From an uncultured archaeon (GTDB lineage: Archaea > Halobacteriota > Methanosarcinia > Methanosarcinales > Methanoperedenaceae), in the NCBI GenBank assembly GCA_902384525.1, contig CABMCA010000095.1, positions 1-35,882 of the forward strand: a stretch of 35,882 bases of DNA. Reading direction: 5' to 3'. Position numbers and translations under genes: made by a program. The notes under the pieces were generated by a model. The model saw nothing but the letters and a program-made list of their open reading frames with translations, was not told the DNA's origin and ran no database searches. Shown in pieces: positions 1 through 9,066 of the stretch (positions within the stretch are counted from its first letter, which is position 1; the number at the start of each line of letters is the position of its first letter).

Positions 1-1708
1 TTTCTACAATATCCATTAATTTTGTCGGATTGCTGTCCAGATCTATTATATTCGCTGCTTCCCTCGCCGGCTGTGTTCCTGTATTCATTGCCACAGCCAC
101 ATCCGCCTGGGCAAGCGCGGGTGCATCATTCGTGCCGTCTCCCGTCATGGCTACCATATGCCCCTGTTGCTGATTTTCACGAATTAAGCGGAGCTTATCT
201 TCTGGTTTTGCCTCTGAAAGAAAATCATCCACACCCGCTTCTGCTGCAATGGCTGCCGCTGTAAGATAATTATCGCCTGTAATCATGACAGTCTTAATTC
301 CCATTTTCCGCAGCTGGATAAACCGATCGCGGATGCCGCCTTTTAATATGTCCTTAAGATGTATCACGCCCAGAATTTCAGAGTTATGACATACAACAAG
401 AGGCGTTCCGCCCGATTTTGCTATACTTTGCACCTTCTGATGAAGTTCAGAGGGTGCGTTTCCTCCTTTGCCTTTAACATACTCTGTTATTGCAACGGAA
501 GCGCCTTTCCGATACGACTGCCCGTCTATATCAACTCCGCTCATTCGTGTTTGGGCAGTAAATGGAATTGATTTTGCACCGTGAGGCAGCTCTTTCATGC
601 GCATCTGATATTGCTTTTTTGCAAGTACGACCACGCTTCTCCCTTCAGGCGTCTCATCCGTCAGGGAGGCAAGCAATGCTGCATTTGCAATTTCCTGCTC
701 GGAACGCCCGGTCATAGGAATAAATTCCACTGCCTGTCTGTCGCCCAGGGTAATTGTTCCTGTCTTATCAAGAAGAAGGATATCCACATCGCCGGACGCT
801 TCAATGGCTCTCCCCGAAAGGGCTATCACGTTTTTCGAAAAGAGCCTGTCCATGCCCGCGATCCCGATAGCAGGCAGGAGCGCAGCTATTGTTGTCGGCG
901 CCAGACAAACAAAAAGTGCAATAAGAACTGTAATCGATACCTGAGTGCCTTGTCCAGCAGATTGCATGCTGTATATTGATAACGAGTTGAAATTGATAAC
1001 CACAAGAGCAAACACCGCTGTTAACGATATCAAAAGTACTTCCAGTGCAATCTCGTTAGGGGTTTTACGGCGCTTTGCACCTTCCACCATACTGATCATC
1101 CTGTCCAGGAATGCCTCTCCCGGATTCGCTGTTATGCGCACGATGATCTGGTTGGAAATGACTTTAGTCCCGCCTGTTACAGCGCTTCTGTCTCCGCCTG
1201 ATTCCCTCACGACAGGAGCTGATTCACCTGTGACAGATGATTCGTTTACGAGGGCTGCGCCTTCAACTACTTCACCATCCCCGGGAATTATATCCCCTGA
1301 ATTCACAAGGATATAATCCCCTTTATGGAGATTTCCGGAAGGTATAAGCTCGTATTCTTCCTTTGATTTTGGATCTTTCAGCTTTTTTGCCATCACTTCA
1401 GTGCGCGTTTTACGAAGTGACTCTGCACGTGCCTTTCCCCGGCCTTCTGCTAGCGACTCTGCAAAGTTTGAAAAAATCACTGTGAGCCAGAGCCATAAGG
1501 ATACACTTGCGGTGAACCAGGAAGGTTCACCAGATTTAAAAAATAAACCTGCAAGGAAGCTTACGGTTGTAATAATGCTTCCGATTTCAACGAGTAGCAT
1601 GACAGGTTTTCGCCAGATGCTGAGGGGATTAAGTTTTTTTAGCGATTCCCACAGGGCATGGCGCAGGAGTCCGGATTCAAAGATCGTTATATTTTTTGTC
1701 TCAGTCAT
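1..1708 (-). CDS. kdpB: K+-transporting ATPase subunit B (KdpB), 3' end beyond the window
   Basis: P-type ATPase catalytic subunit of the high-affinity KdpFABC potassium pump, in the cytoplasmic membrane. Translating the minus strand by hand from the ATG at 1708 gives 569 uninterrupted codons up to the window edge; the family is about 680 residues, so the last membrane helices are missing only because the window ends. Visible motifs in order: VTGES of the actuator domain, the phosphorylation motif DKTGT with its aspartate at residue 314, and [20 protein letters not shown] of the P-domain hinge. It starts one base after the kdpA stop, so the two are translationally linked. KdpC would be expected next, off the left edge. 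The frame is intact throughout, so the plus-strand open frames over it are shadows. Identification is very secure. Confidence 0.97.
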   Translation of the reverse strand, partial: MTETKNITIFESGLLRHALWESLKKLNPLSIWRKPVMLLVEIGSIITTVSFLAGLFFKSGEPSWFTASVSLWLWLTVIFSNFAESLAEGRGKARAESLRKTRTEVMAKKLKDPKSKEEYELIPSGNLHKGDYILVNSGDIIPGDGEVVEGAALVNESSVTGESAPVVRESGGDRSAVTGGTKVISNQIIVRITANPGEAFLDRMISMVEGAKRRKTPNEIALEVLLISLTAVFALVVINFNSLSIYSMQSAGQGTQVSITVLIALFVCLAPTTIAALLPAIGIAGMDRLFSKNVIALSGRAIEASGDVDILLLDKTGTITLGDRQAVEFIPMTGRSEQEIANAALLASLTDETPEGRSVVVLAKKQYQMRMKELPHGAKSIPFTAQTRMSGVDIDGQSYRKGASVAITEYVKGKGGNAPSELHQKVQSIAKSGGTPLVVCHNSEILGVIHLKDILKGGIRDRFIQLRKMGIKTVMITGDNYLTAAAIAAEAGVDDFLSEAKPEDKLRLIRENQQQGHMVAMTGDGTNDAPALAQADVAVAMNTGTQPAREAANIIDLDSNPTKLMDIVE

Positions 1709-1709
1709 A

Positions 1710-3446
1710 TTATTGACCTGTATGCATGATCATATGTTCGACAATCGGTCCCAGCGACAGGGCAGGAAAGAACGTCAGGGCTCCCACAATCAAAATAACA
1801 AAAGCAAGCCATAGAACGAATGTGATCTGATGCGTCGGGAGCGTGCCGATGCCCGGCGGGATATATTTTTTCTTCGCAAGTGACCCTGCCATGGCAAGCG
1901 CTGCTACTGCCGGAACAAATCTGCTGACAAGCATTGCAAGGGCTGTCAACAGATTATAAAACAGAGTATTGGCATTAAGTCCGGCAAATGCGCTGCCATT
2001 GTTATTGGATGCAGAGGCAAAAGCATAGAGTATTTCGCTTAAACCATGAGGGCCGGGGTTCAAAATAGAGGAAATTCCAGCATATGTTACCAGTGCAACA
2101 GAAACAAAAATGAGCACCAGAATGCCCGAAGTGAGGACAATCAACACCGACATCCGCATCTCAAAGACCTCTATTTTTTTGCCAAGATATTCCGGCGTTC
2201 TGCCGATCATAAGACCTGCAATGAAAACCGCTATAATCGCAAATGAAAGGATAGTGTAGAGCCCTGACCCCACACCACCCGGAATATCTTCGCCTAACAG
2301 TATAAGCAGCATCGCGACCATTCCGCCAAGAGGAGTTAATGAGTCATGCATTGTGTTCACAGCGCCGGAGGAGGTAGCTGTTGTGCTGACTGCAAAAAGA
2401 ACCGAGCTGCCGATCCCGAACCTGACTTCCTTGCCTTCTATATAAGAGCCGTTTACTCCCAGCTTCTGCACAAGCGGATTCCCGTTATACTCAGACCAGT
2501 ACATCACTCCGAGTAATAATATGAACAGCATCATCATCGCTGCAAATAAAGCCCACCCCTGCCTGGTATTACCTGCGAAGAGTCCGAATGTGTAAGTGAG
2601 AGAAAAAGGGATAAGCAGGATAAGAAGTATTTCCAGGAAATTGGTTAATGGAGTGGGGTTTTCAAAAGGATGCGCGGAGTTGGCATTGAAAAAACCACCC
2701 CCGTTTGTCCCAAACTCTTTTATTGCTTCCTGGGATGCAACCGGTCCCATGGGAAGCATCTGATTGCCAATGCTGCGTCCATCCGGTGTTTGAAAGGATT
2801 GGAGTAACGAACTGTTTGTATACGGATCAAAATTCTGGATAACGCCCTGGGAGACTAACAGCAGGGCTGCTATGATAGAAATTGGCAGGAGAATGTATAA
2901 CACGCTTTTAGTCATATCCTGCCAGAAATTTCCAATGGTCTGGGAAGTATGCCTGGTAAAGCCGCGAATCAAGGCGAGAGCTATACACATACCTGTGGCA
3001 GCAGAAAGAAAGTTCTGTACTGCCAGCCCTGACATCTGGGTGAAGTAGCTTGCTGTCGATTCACCACTGTACGCCTGCCAGTTTGTATTTGTGACAAAGC
3101 TTACAGCTGTATTGAATGCAAGAGCGAGGTCAAATCCTGTGAAGCCCTGAGGATTAAGGGGAAGTATTCCCTGGAGCTTAAGTACCAGGAACAGAACTAT
3201 TAATCCCAGGCCGTTAAATAACAAGAGAGCCTTCGCATAATCTTTCCAATCCATCTCTTCATCGTGTTTTATATCCGCTGCTTTGTAGATCAGATTTTCA
3301 AGAGGCATCAGGATGGGACTTAAGAAAGTACGGTTGCCCTGATATACGTTCGTTATATACGTTCCTAAAGGCTTAACAAGCAGGGTCAAAACTACCAGAA
3401 GAAATAACATTCCGCTGATATCAAATAAGATTTCCATGTCCGGCAT
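1710..3446 (-). CDS. kdpA: K+-transporting ATPase subunit A (KdpA)
   Basis: Potassium-channel-like translocating subunit of KdpFABC, 578 residues, which is full length. The chain is hydrophobic with about ten membrane segments. It carries the KdpA filter-region blocks [14 protein letters not shown], the glycine-rich [20 protein letters not shown] and [22 protein letters not shown]. The start at 3446 is supported by a consensus AGGAGG (3457-3462, complement) ten bases upstream; the second ATG, three codons in, would be too far from it. It is followed one base later by kdpB. No kdpF-like small ORF was seen in the 51 bases upstream, so KdpF is absent, encoded elsewhere, or replaced by an N-terminal extension. 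Expression would be expected when external potassium is low, but no KdpDE genes lie in the window. Confidence 0.97.
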   Translation of the reverse strand: MPDMEILFDISGMLFLLVVLTLLVKPLGTYITNVYQGNRTFLSPILMPLENLIYKAADIKHDEEMDWKDYAKALLLFNGLGLIVLFLVLKLQGILPLNPQGFTGFDLALAFNTAVSFVTNTNWQAYSGESTASYFTQMSGLAVQNFLSAATGMCIALALIRGFTRHTSQTIGNFWQDMTKSVLYILLPISIIAALLLVSQGVIQNFDPYTNSSLLQSFQTPDGRSIGNQMLPMGPVASQEAIKEFGTNGGGFFNANSAHPFENPTPLTNFLEILLILLIPFSLTYTFGLFAGNTRQGWALFAAMMMLFILLLGVMYWSEYNGNPLVQKLGVNGSYIEGKEVRFGIGSSVLFAVSTTATSSGAVNTMHDSLTPLGGMVAMLLILLGEDIPGGVGSGLYTILSFAIIAVFIAGLMIGRTPEYLGKKIEVFEMRMSVLIVLTSGILVLIFVSVALVTYAGISSILNPGPHGLSEILYAFASASNNNGSAFAGLNANTLFYNLLTALAMLVSRFVPAVAALAMAGSLAKKKYIPPGIGTLPTHQITFVLWLAFVILIVGALTFFPALSLGPIVEHMIMHTGQ

Positions 3447-3456
3447 TATATCTATT

Positions 3457-3462
3457 CCTCCT
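3457..3462 (-). promoter_or_regulatory. Shine-Dalgarno site of kdpA
   Basis: AGGAGG on the minus strand, ten bases before the ATG at 3446. It is one of few consensus ribosome sites in the window and fixes the kdpA start. Its presence 36 bases after the permease stop fits internal initiation within a shared minus-strand transcript. Confidence 0.75.
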
Positions 3463-3497
3463 AAAGCATCAAAGGAATACGGTAATCTACTGGGTAT

Positions 3498-4652
3498 CTA
3501 ATAATATAAAAAGGATGCTACAAGAATTATCATTGTGGACAGCAACCCCACAGTTGAAATTATCCTGATCTTAAGACTGCCAAACATCTTTAAAGCAGAA
3601 GCACAGATGAATAAATAAGGCAAAAGGGTGGTGATAACAGAAATGGCAGCTAGTTGCTCAAAACGATTGCTAAAAAGCAGAAGTGATGCGCCTGCAACAG
3701 CGCTGATCATTATCGCAATAAAAGGCGTGCCGTTTTTTCCGATATCGGGAACAAAAGGAAGACTATATTCAAATGATATGTTTTGAAGCACTCTTGACGC
3801 AGCAAGAAGATACGCGTTAAGTGCTGACATCATCGCAATTATACCGATAAACGCCATTATGTTGCCTGAAGACTGTACTGCAACAGAAGCCGCCTTTGCC
3901 AGCGGGGCAGAGGATGATGCAATTACAGGGCTTCCCAGGCTGCCCATGAGGGAAATATTGATAAATAAATATACAAATGTGACAATCAGCATTACCATTA
4001 TCAGCGATCTGTGTATATCATTTTTATTTTTTGTCTCATCTGCTGGAATTGCACTGATCTCAAAACCTGTAAAGCACCAGTAAACAATGATCACAGTACG
4101 AAGGAAATCATTCATATTCCCTGTAAAAAATGGAGTAAAGTTCTCAGGCCTTATATGCGGAATTAGTAAAAAAGCCAGGATGACAAGCGGAATGGTTTTC
4201 AGAAGCGTAAGAATCATCTCGATATAACTTGATGGCCTGGCTCCAATGATATTCACTATTGCGAAAAAAATGATCACTCCTATCTCGACCCGGAGTATAT
4301 CTGAATAACCCAGATAAGAAACATATTGTCCGATTCCTCATGCTATAGTTGCAATTCCAAAGACGGCAGAAACCATATATAAAACAACTATTGTGGCTGA
4401 AAGACGTTTTCCGAAAACACTGGAATATATCGAATAGAAAGCGCCAGTAGACGGATATTTTGAGGATGCCCATGCAAGCGAGAACATGACACATGTCGCT
4501 GAAATTGCCACAAGCAGCCATGCAAGGAGAGAACCAGGGCCGGCTATTCCTGCTGCTATTCCCGGAACAACAAATATACCCGAACCAATGGTTCCGCCAA
4601 TCCCGAAGCTGATGAGGTCCAGAAGGCTCAGGCTTTTTCTATACCGTGTCAT
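3498..4652 (-). pseudogene. APC-family amino acid permease interrupted by an in-frame TGA
   Basis: Amino acid/polyamine permease of the APC superfamily. The N-terminal part (104 residues from the ATG at 4652) has the family signature of helix 1, GIGGTIGSGIFVVPG, at about residues 17-31. A TGA at 4338-4340 (codon 105) stops it inside the third membrane segment. The same frame then continues without another stop to 3498 with further membrane helices, so no frameshift is involved. The uninterrupted product would be about 384 residues, slightly short for the 400-450 typical of APC permeases. Explanations are a recent nonsense mutation, a sequencing or assembly error, or translational recoding. 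Neighbouring genes use TGA as a normal stop, so general reassignment is excluded. A GTG at 4277 could start a C-terminal fragment, but half a permease would hardly work. The substrate cannot be told. Confidence 0.7.
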
Positions 4653-4725
4653 CTATGCGAAGAAGCAGACGGATAATAAAGTATAAGAAGTTTCGGGTAT
4701 ATGATTATACTGGGGTGTTTAAAAT

Positions 4726-5316
4726 ATGGCATACGAAGCAAAGAATTTTGAAAGCCTGCTTGGCACAAAAGGTTTCAGCGATCAGTTGTTGAAAAACCAT
4801 TTTACATTGTACCAGGGCTATGTGACAAATACAAACAAAGTTGCTGATGCATTAAGTGCAATGGCTAAAGAAGGAAAGACCACAACACCGGAATACGCTG
4901 AGTTAAAGCGCAGGTTCGGCTGGGAATTTAACGGAATGAGATTGCATGAATATTATTTCGATAACATGACCAAAGGTGGGAAAGCAGTCGACAAAAATAC
5001 AAATTTATATAAGAAAATTGTAGCGGATTTCGGTTCATATGAGAACTGGGAGAAGGATTTCAAGGCAACCGGTGCCATGCGGGGAATAGGATGGGTGATC
5101 TTATATTATGATGGCACAGAAGGGCGGTTATTCAATACATGGATAAACGAACATGATGCTGGACACCTTAGCGGGGCAAAGCCGCTCATAGTCATGGATG
5201 TCTTTGAACATGCCTATATGATTGACTACGGATTGAAGAAAGCAGATTATATCGAGGCATTTTTCAAAGCTATCGACTGGACGATAGATCCGAAAATGGA
5301 TTCATGGATTGAATAG
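4726..5316 (+). CDS. sod: Fe/Mn-type superoxide dismutase
   Basis: Cytoplasmic enzyme that converts superoxide to hydrogen peroxide and oxygen; 196 residues, normal for the Fe/Mn family. All four metal ligands can be placed: His25 (NHFTLYQGYV), His74 (MRLHEYYF), Asp158 and His162 (MDVFEHAYMIDYG). The glycine-rich block RGIGWVIL is also present. The usual HH pair at the first ligand reads NH here, and the common DVWEHAY reads DVFEHAY, so this is a divergent branch; iron versus manganese cannot be decided by eye. Only a weak GGGGTG precedes the ATG. A TATA-like stretch lies around 4698-4706 and an oligo-T tract follows the stop. It is monocistronic and faces away from the permease. In an otherwise anaerobic-looking gene set it implies oxygen exposure. 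Confidence 0.93.
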   Translation: MAYEAKNFESLLGTKGFSDQLLKNHFTLYQGYVTNTNKVADALSAMAKEGKTTTPEYAELKRRFGWEFNGMRLHEYYFDNMTKGGKAVDKNTNLYKKIVADFGSYENWEKDFKATGAMRGIGWVILYYDGTEGRLFNTWINEHDAGHLSGAKPLIVMDVFEHAYMIDYGLKKADYIEAFFKAIDWTIDPKMDSWIE

Positions 5317-5335
5317 AACGAGTAATTCCAATTAA

Positions 5336-5349
5336 TTTTTTTATTTTTT
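5336..5349 (+). terminator. Oligo-T terminator after superoxide dismutase
   Basis: Seven T, an A, then six T, starting 19 bases after the sod stop codon. Archaeal RNA polymerase terminates at such T-rich tracts without needing a hairpin. No stem-loop precedes it. The role is inferred from composition and position. Confidence 0.45.
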
Positions 5350-5457
5350 CATGAATATTCCGGTTATTTTCGAACTTGAATATAGTACATCTATTCAATG
5401 TTTTTTCTTTTTAACTGGTTTGATTCGGGTTAATTCGAATGACGACCAATAAAAACA

Positions 5458-5502
5458 AATATATACTTTGCTTTACAACAGGTGTAAAGTATAGTATATA
5501 TT
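5458..5502. promoter_or_regulatory. 45-bp palindromic operator and TATA region upstream of ccdA
   Basis: Two 20-base arms (5458-5477 and 5483-5502) pair at 18 of 20 positions around the 5-base centre ACAGG. The inner seven bases, CTTTACA and TGTAAAG, are perfect. The outer parts contain AATATATACT / AGTATATATT, which look like TATA elements in both directions. The site ends 44 bases before the ccdA ATG. A dimeric repressor or activator bound here would overlap the core promoter. The regulator is not in the window and cannot be named from the sequence; a metal- or redox-responsive winged-helix protein would fit the neighbours. Confidence 0.6.
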
Positions 5503-5546
5503 CATTTATGTAACATCACCGGTCAATAAACGGCAGGTTAAAAAAA

Positions 5547-6275
5547 ATGCAACCATCAGAAATTTCTATATTTATCGTATTTTTAGCAGGAGTGGTTACG
5601 ATCATGAAACCCTGCTGCCTCCCGCTTGTTCCTGTGATATTTTCAGGTTCAGGAGGACACAGGCTCAGGCCCCTTTCCATCGTTTCGGGATTGACAGTCA
5701 GCTTTACTACCATGGGTGTTCTGGTTTCAGCATTTGGCGCTACATTTGCAGGATATACTGATTATTTACGCAGCATTGCGATCCTGTTCATAATAAGTAT
5801 GGGTTTTGTGCTTTTTGATGAAGATGTAAATATGGAGTTCATGAAGATATCAGGTTTAATAATGCAGGGCTTGAGAGGAATTGGGTTCTTTAATAAATTC
5901 TCTTCCAAAATGCCGGAAGGAAGCCTGATCGGGGGATTTTTCCTTGGAATGTCACTTGGTGTCCTCTGGATCCCGTGCGTTGGTCCGATACTCGGGGCTG
6001 TGCTTGCTCTTGTCGCATCAGTAGGAAATACGACTTACGGCGCATCGATGCTATTCGTTTATTCCATAGGCATGAGCCTCCCTATGCTTTCTATTGCCTA
6101 TTATGGAAAAAAGGTCACGAACAGGTATAAATGGTTTTCAAAAAACGGAGAGCTTCTTAAAAAACTGTCCGGTCTTGTACTGATAGTTATTGGAGTAATG
6201 CTGCTCTTTGGTATTGATAAGCTGATTATTAAGTTGCTATCCCCTTATTTCCCAACTACATTTTATGGAATATAG
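5547..6275 (+). CDS. ccdA: CcdA-type membrane thiol-disulfide transporter
   Basis: Integral membrane protein of the CcdA/DsbD-beta family, which passes reducing equivalents from cytoplasmic thioredoxin to the outside, for example for cytochrome c maturation or repair of extracytoplasmic disulfides. It has 242 residues with about six membrane segments. The two diagnostic half-motifs are visible: KPCCLPLVP near residues 22-30 and WIPCVGPILGAVLA near residues 133-146. Each contributes a redox cysteine next to a proline. The start is preceded by AGGT eight bases upstream. No thioredoxin or cytochrome maturation gene lies beside it; its convergent neighbour is a YHS metal-binding protein. The palindrome upstream suggests tight regulation. 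The family call is firm; the acceptor protein is unknown. Confidence 0.9.
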   Translation: MQPSEISIFIVFLAGVVTIMKPCCLPLVPVIFSGSGGHRLRPLSIVSGLTVSFTTMGVLVSAFGATFAGYTDYLRSIAILFIISMGFVLFDEDVNMEFMKISGLIMQGLRGIGFFNKFSSKMPEGSLIGGFFLGMSLGVLWIPCVGPILGAVLALVASVGNTTYGASMLFVYSIGMSLPMLSIAYYGKKVTNRYKWFSKNGELLKKLSGLVLIVIGVMLLFGIDKLIIKLLSPYFPTTFYGI

Positions 6276-6305
6276 GATTTTCCTATATTGAGACTTGACT
6301 TTGAT

Positions 6306-6497
6306 TTACCAGAATTTCCACCAGGGTTTCTTGTCACCCATGCCGACGGGTCCGCTTTTGATATATTTTTCAGGCTCGGAATCAAATGTTTTCTTACATC
6401 CGGGAGAACAGAAATAATAGGTTTTTCCTTTATATTCTGATTTGAACTTTGCTGTATTTTCATCTACCTGCATACCACAAATAGGGTCTATTTGCAT
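6306..6497 (-). CDS. YHS-domain metal-binding protein
   Basis: A 63-residue stand-alone YHS (TRASH-like) domain. It has the N-terminal block DPICGMQVDE and the second cysteine block YYFCSPGCKKTFDSEPEKY; the cysteines would bind a metal such as copper or another heavy metal. In other proteins this domain is found beside copper ATPases and metal sensors. The ATG at 6506 is only one base from the Shine-Dalgarno AGGAGG (6508-6513, complement), while the ATG at 6497 lies ten bases from it, the same spacing as in kdpA, so I choose 6497. The tail after the domain ends in tryptophan-rich PWWKFW. It is convergent with ccdA, 30 bases apart, and may work with it in metal or redox handling. Confidence 0.85.
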   Translation of the reverse strand: MQIDPICGMQVDENTAKFKSEYKGKTYYFCSPGCKKTFDSEPEKYIKSGPVGMGDKKPWWKFW

Positions 6498-6543
6498 ATT
6501 TTTCATTCCTCCTTAGTTTTCTTATGTATTGATCATATATGTA

Positions 6544-6567
6544 ATTTACGTGTTATATAAAGTAAAT
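6544..6567. promoter_or_regulatory. Inverted repeat around a TATA box between the YHS gene and nadA
   Basis: ATTTAC (6544-6549) and GTAAAT (6562-6567) form 6-base arms around a 12-base spacer that contains the symmetric TATA box TTATATAA (6553-6560). It lies 47 bases upstream of the YHS start and 94 bases upstream of nadA, so it most likely serves the YHS gene. The TTTAC half-site also occurs in the ccdA palindrome, a possible hint of shared control. Confidence 0.4.
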
Positions 6568-6660
6568 GTCCTCTGGCGAAGGGAATATTCGAAGTCCATT
6601 CCTTTAAAGTATTTCGTTAGAAAACAATTTAAGCAATAGGATAATGTTTGACCCTGAAAT

Positions 6661-7569
6661 ATGGATGAAGTCAAACGTATAAAACAGTTAAAAAAAGAGA
6701 GAAATGCAATAATCCTTGCCCATAATTACCAGCGCGGCGAAGTGCAGGATATTGCGGATTTTGTGGGAGATTCATTCGGCCTGAGCCAGAAAGCAGTTGA
6801 TAGCGGCGCAGAAACAATTGTCTTTTGCGGTGTTGATTTCATGGCCGAAAGCGCTGCCATATTGAATCCCGAAAAGACTGTACTTATGCCTGAAACAAGT
6901 GCCCAGTGCCCCATGGCTGCTATGATAACACCAGCATCCTTAAAGCTTGAAAAAAAGAAATATCCTGATGCTGCTGTTGTCTGTTATGTCAATACGCCAG
7001 CTTCTGTTAAAGCAGAAAGTGATATCTGCTGCACATCAGCAAATGCGGTAAAAGTGGTAAATGCGCTCCCTGAGAATGAAATAATCTTTGTTCCGGACAG
7101 GAATCTTGCCCTTTTTGTTTCGGCCCATACTACTAAAAAAATAATTCCGTGGAATGGCTATTGCCCCACCCATCACCTGATACTGCCGGGTGATCTTCTT
7201 CTTGAAAAGGAGGAGCATCCCGATGCGAAAATTCTCGTTCATCCCGAATGCAGGCCTGATGTGGTATCACTTGCAGACCAGGTCCTCAGTACCGCAGGAA
7301 TGCTAAAATATGCAAAACAATCTGATTCCAGGGAATTCATCATAGGCACGGAACTTGGGCTTTTGCACAGGCTGCGAAAGGAAAATCCCGATAAGATCTT
7401 TATACCTGCTACAAATTTAGCCGTCTGTCCCAACATGAAAATGAATACGCTTGGAAGTATTATCAGGGCTCTTGAAAATAATGAACATATAATAAAAATC
7501 CCTGAAGATATCAGGATAAAAGCAAAAAAGTCACTCGACAGGATGCTGGAAGTGGGGCGCGGTGATTAA
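6661..7569 (+). CDS. nadA: Quinolinate synthase (NadA)
   Basis: Cytoplasmic [4Fe-4S] enzyme that condenses iminoaspartate with dihydroxyacetone phosphate to quinolinate in NAD synthesis. It has 302 residues, normal for archaeal NadA. The N-terminal block AIILAHNYQ is typical, and the three cluster cysteines can be placed at Cys83 (AQCPMA), Cys168 (NGYCPTHH) and Cys256 (AVCPNMKMN). There is no Shine-Dalgarno motif at the ATG, and an A/T-rich stretch lies about 30 bases upstream, so the message is probably leaderless. Its stop shares one base with the start of the prenyltransferase gene, so the two are cotranscribed. nadB and nadC are not in the window. Confidence 0.96.
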   Translation: MDEVKRIKQLKKERNAIILAHNYQRGEVQDIADFVGDSFGLSQKAVDSGAETIVFCGVDFMAESAAILNPEKTVLMPETSAQCPMAAMITPASLKLEKKKYPDAAVVCYVNTPASVKAESDICCTSANAVKVVNALPENEIIFVPDRNLALFVSAHTTKKIIPWNGYCPTHHLILPGDLLLEKEEHPDAKILVHPECRPDVVSLADQVLSTAGMLKYAKQSDSREFIIGTELGLLHRLRKENPDKIFIPATNLAVCPNMKMNTLGSIIRALENNEHIIKIPEDIRIKAKKSLDRMLEVGRGD

Positions 7570-8411
7570 TGGTCTATCTTGAGCTAATGCGATACAGGAA
7601 CTGCGCTATGGCAGGACTTGCAGCGGTTATTGGTGCAGCCATCGCTTACAGTGCGGCTCCCGGGGAACTTTTATGGATAGGGCTTATTTTCATTACGGTT
7701 TTTGTTATCACAGGCGCAGGGAATGCCATTAATGATTATTTCGATGCTGGTATCGATGCTATCAACCGCCCGGACCGCCCTATCCCTTCGGGAAGGATTA
7801 CTAAAAATTCAGCTTTCCAGTTTTCAATTGTATTATTTGCCGCAGGTATCATAATTTCATATTTTATCGGTTCCGACCATATTCCTTTTTTCATTGCAGC
7901 ATTCAACTCAGTTCTTCTGTATTTTTACGCTTCTTACCTTAAAAGAAAAGTTTTTGTCGGGAATTTCAGCGTCAGTTATCTGACAGGCTCCACATTCCTG
8001 TTCGGGGGCGCAGCTTATGGCGGAAAAGGAATCCAGGTGACTTTAATACTTTTTTTCCTGTCGATGCTTGCCACATTTGCACGCGAGATAGTAAAGACCA
8101 TCGAGGATATAGACGGGGACAGGAAAGACGGCGCATCAACGCTTCCCATAATGATCGGTGAAAAACCAGCCGCTTATGCAGCGTGTGCATTCGGGCTCCT
8201 TGCTGTCATACTCAGTCCTTTGCCCTTTTTGATGAAGTTATTCAATGGATATTATCTATTTGTCGTGGGAATTGCTGATGTGATCTTTCTTTATGCCATT
8301 TTCATGATACTGAAACAAAATCCCGGAGAGTCTTCAAAATATTTTAAAGTCGCCATGTTCTTTGCTTTACTTGCTTTTATTGCAGGAAGCCTTCTGAATA
8401 ATATTTTATAG
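7569..8411 (+). CDS. ubiA: UbiA-family prenyltransferase, probable DGGGP synthase
   Basis: Membrane enzyme of the UbiA superfamily, 280 residues and about eight or nine membrane helices. It most likely adds the second geranylgeranyl chain to geranylgeranylglyceryl phosphate, giving digeranylgeranylglyceryl phosphate, the core of archaeal ether lipids. Both aspartate-rich prenyl-diphosphate sites are visible: NAINDYFDAGIDAINRPDRP near residue 54, and EDIDGDRKDGASTLP near residue 177. The RPDRPIPSGRI stretch is typical of archaeal DGGGP synthase rather than of quinone-forming UbiA. The start overlaps the nadA stop by one base. The stop is one base from the end of the convergent hisB. A menaquinone-type role is less likely but not excluded by eye. 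Confidence 0.9.
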   Translation: MVYLELMRYRNCAMAGLAAVIGAAIAYSAAPGELLWIGLIFITVFVITGAGNAINDYFDAGIDAINRPDRPIPSGRITKNSAFQFSIVLFAAGIIISYFIGSDHIPFFIAAFNSVLLYFYASYLKRKVFVGNFSVSYLTGSTFLFGGAAYGGKGIQVTLILFFLSMLATFAREIVKTIEDIDGDRKDGASTLPIMIGEKPAAYAACAFGLLAVILSPLPFLMKLFNGYYLFVVGIADVIFLYAIFMILKQNPGESSKYFKVAMFFALLAFIAGSLLNNIL

Positions 8412-8412
8412 C

Positions 8413-8988
8413 CTATAGTATACCTTTTGTGCTTGGGATGCCTGACCCGGTTATTTTTACGGCTTTTTTTAAAGCAATTCCGAATGCTTTGAAGAGCGCT
8501 TCAGTTTTGTGATGGTCATTCTCCCCTGTAACATCAAGGTGTACGTTGATCCCGGCATTATTTGTCAATGATTCGAAAAAATGGCGCGTATTCTGGGAGC
8601 TAAATCCTCCGATTTTCGCATCTGTGAATTTCCCATTGAACACAAGAAAGCTCCGTCCGCTGATATCGACTGCTGCTGTTGCAACAGCCTCATCCATAGG
8701 AACGCGCGCGTCTGCAAATCGCTCAATACCCTTTTTATCTCCAAGGGCTTTTGCAATGGCACTTCCAAGTGTAATGCCCACATCTTCAATAGTGTGATGG
8801 TCATCAACTGTAAGGTCGCCGCGTGCTTTTATTATGAGATCAAAAGAGCCATGTTTTGAAAAAGAATTAAGCATGTGATCAAAGAATGCAATACCTGTAT
8901 TGATGTCGGTATTTCCTGATCCGTCCAGGCTGATCTTTAGTTCTATATCGGTCTCATTTGTTCTTCTCGATACTTTTGATTCCCTCAT
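8413..8988 (-). CDS. hisB: Imidazoleglycerol-phosphate dehydratase (HisB)
   Basis: Cytoplasmic Mn-dependent enzyme of histidine synthesis that dehydrates imidazoleglycerol phosphate to imidazoleacetol phosphate. It has 191 residues, full length for the single-domain form. It shows the FFDHMLNSFSKHG, DDHHTIEDVGI, MDEAVATAAVDISGR and ENDHHKTEALFKAFG blocks; the two duplicated DHH-type motifs supply the metal ligands. There is no Shine-Dalgarno motif before the ATG, suggesting a short or absent leader. It stands alone, convergent with the prenyltransferase gene and separated from it by one base. No other his gene lies in the window, so the pathway is dispersed, as is common in archaea. Confidence 0.97.
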   Translation of the reverse strand: MRESKVSRRTNETDIELKISLDGSGNTDINTGIAFFDHMLNSFSKHGSFDLIIKARGDLTVDDHHTIEDVGITLGSAIAKALGDKKGIERFADARVPMDEAVATAAVDISGRSFLVFNGKFTDAKIGGFSSQNTRHFFESLTNNAGINVHLDVTGENDHHKTEALFKAFGIALKKAVKITGSGIPSTKGIL

Positions 8989-9066
8989 GGTGGGATTAAA
9001 TTATTTGTAATTAATATAAAGCTATTGTAAATCCTTCCTGGAAATCCACTCCTGGCATACCAGAGA

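Noticed and set aside
22-1814. Five plus-strand open frames of 70-137 codons
   Set aside because: They lie antisense to an intact kdpB frame that I translated in full from 1708 to the window edge; none resembles a protein family.
4338-4340. Selenocysteine at the permease TGA
   Set aside because: Archaeal selenoproteins are few and are redox enzymes; a permease helix gives no reason for selenocysteine, and no SECIS-like element could be identified by eye.
4144-4521. 125-codon minus-strand frame in the permease region, as evidence of a frameshift
   Set aside because: The two permease halves are in the same frame and joined across a single TGA, so the alternative frame is a shadow and no frameshift is needed.
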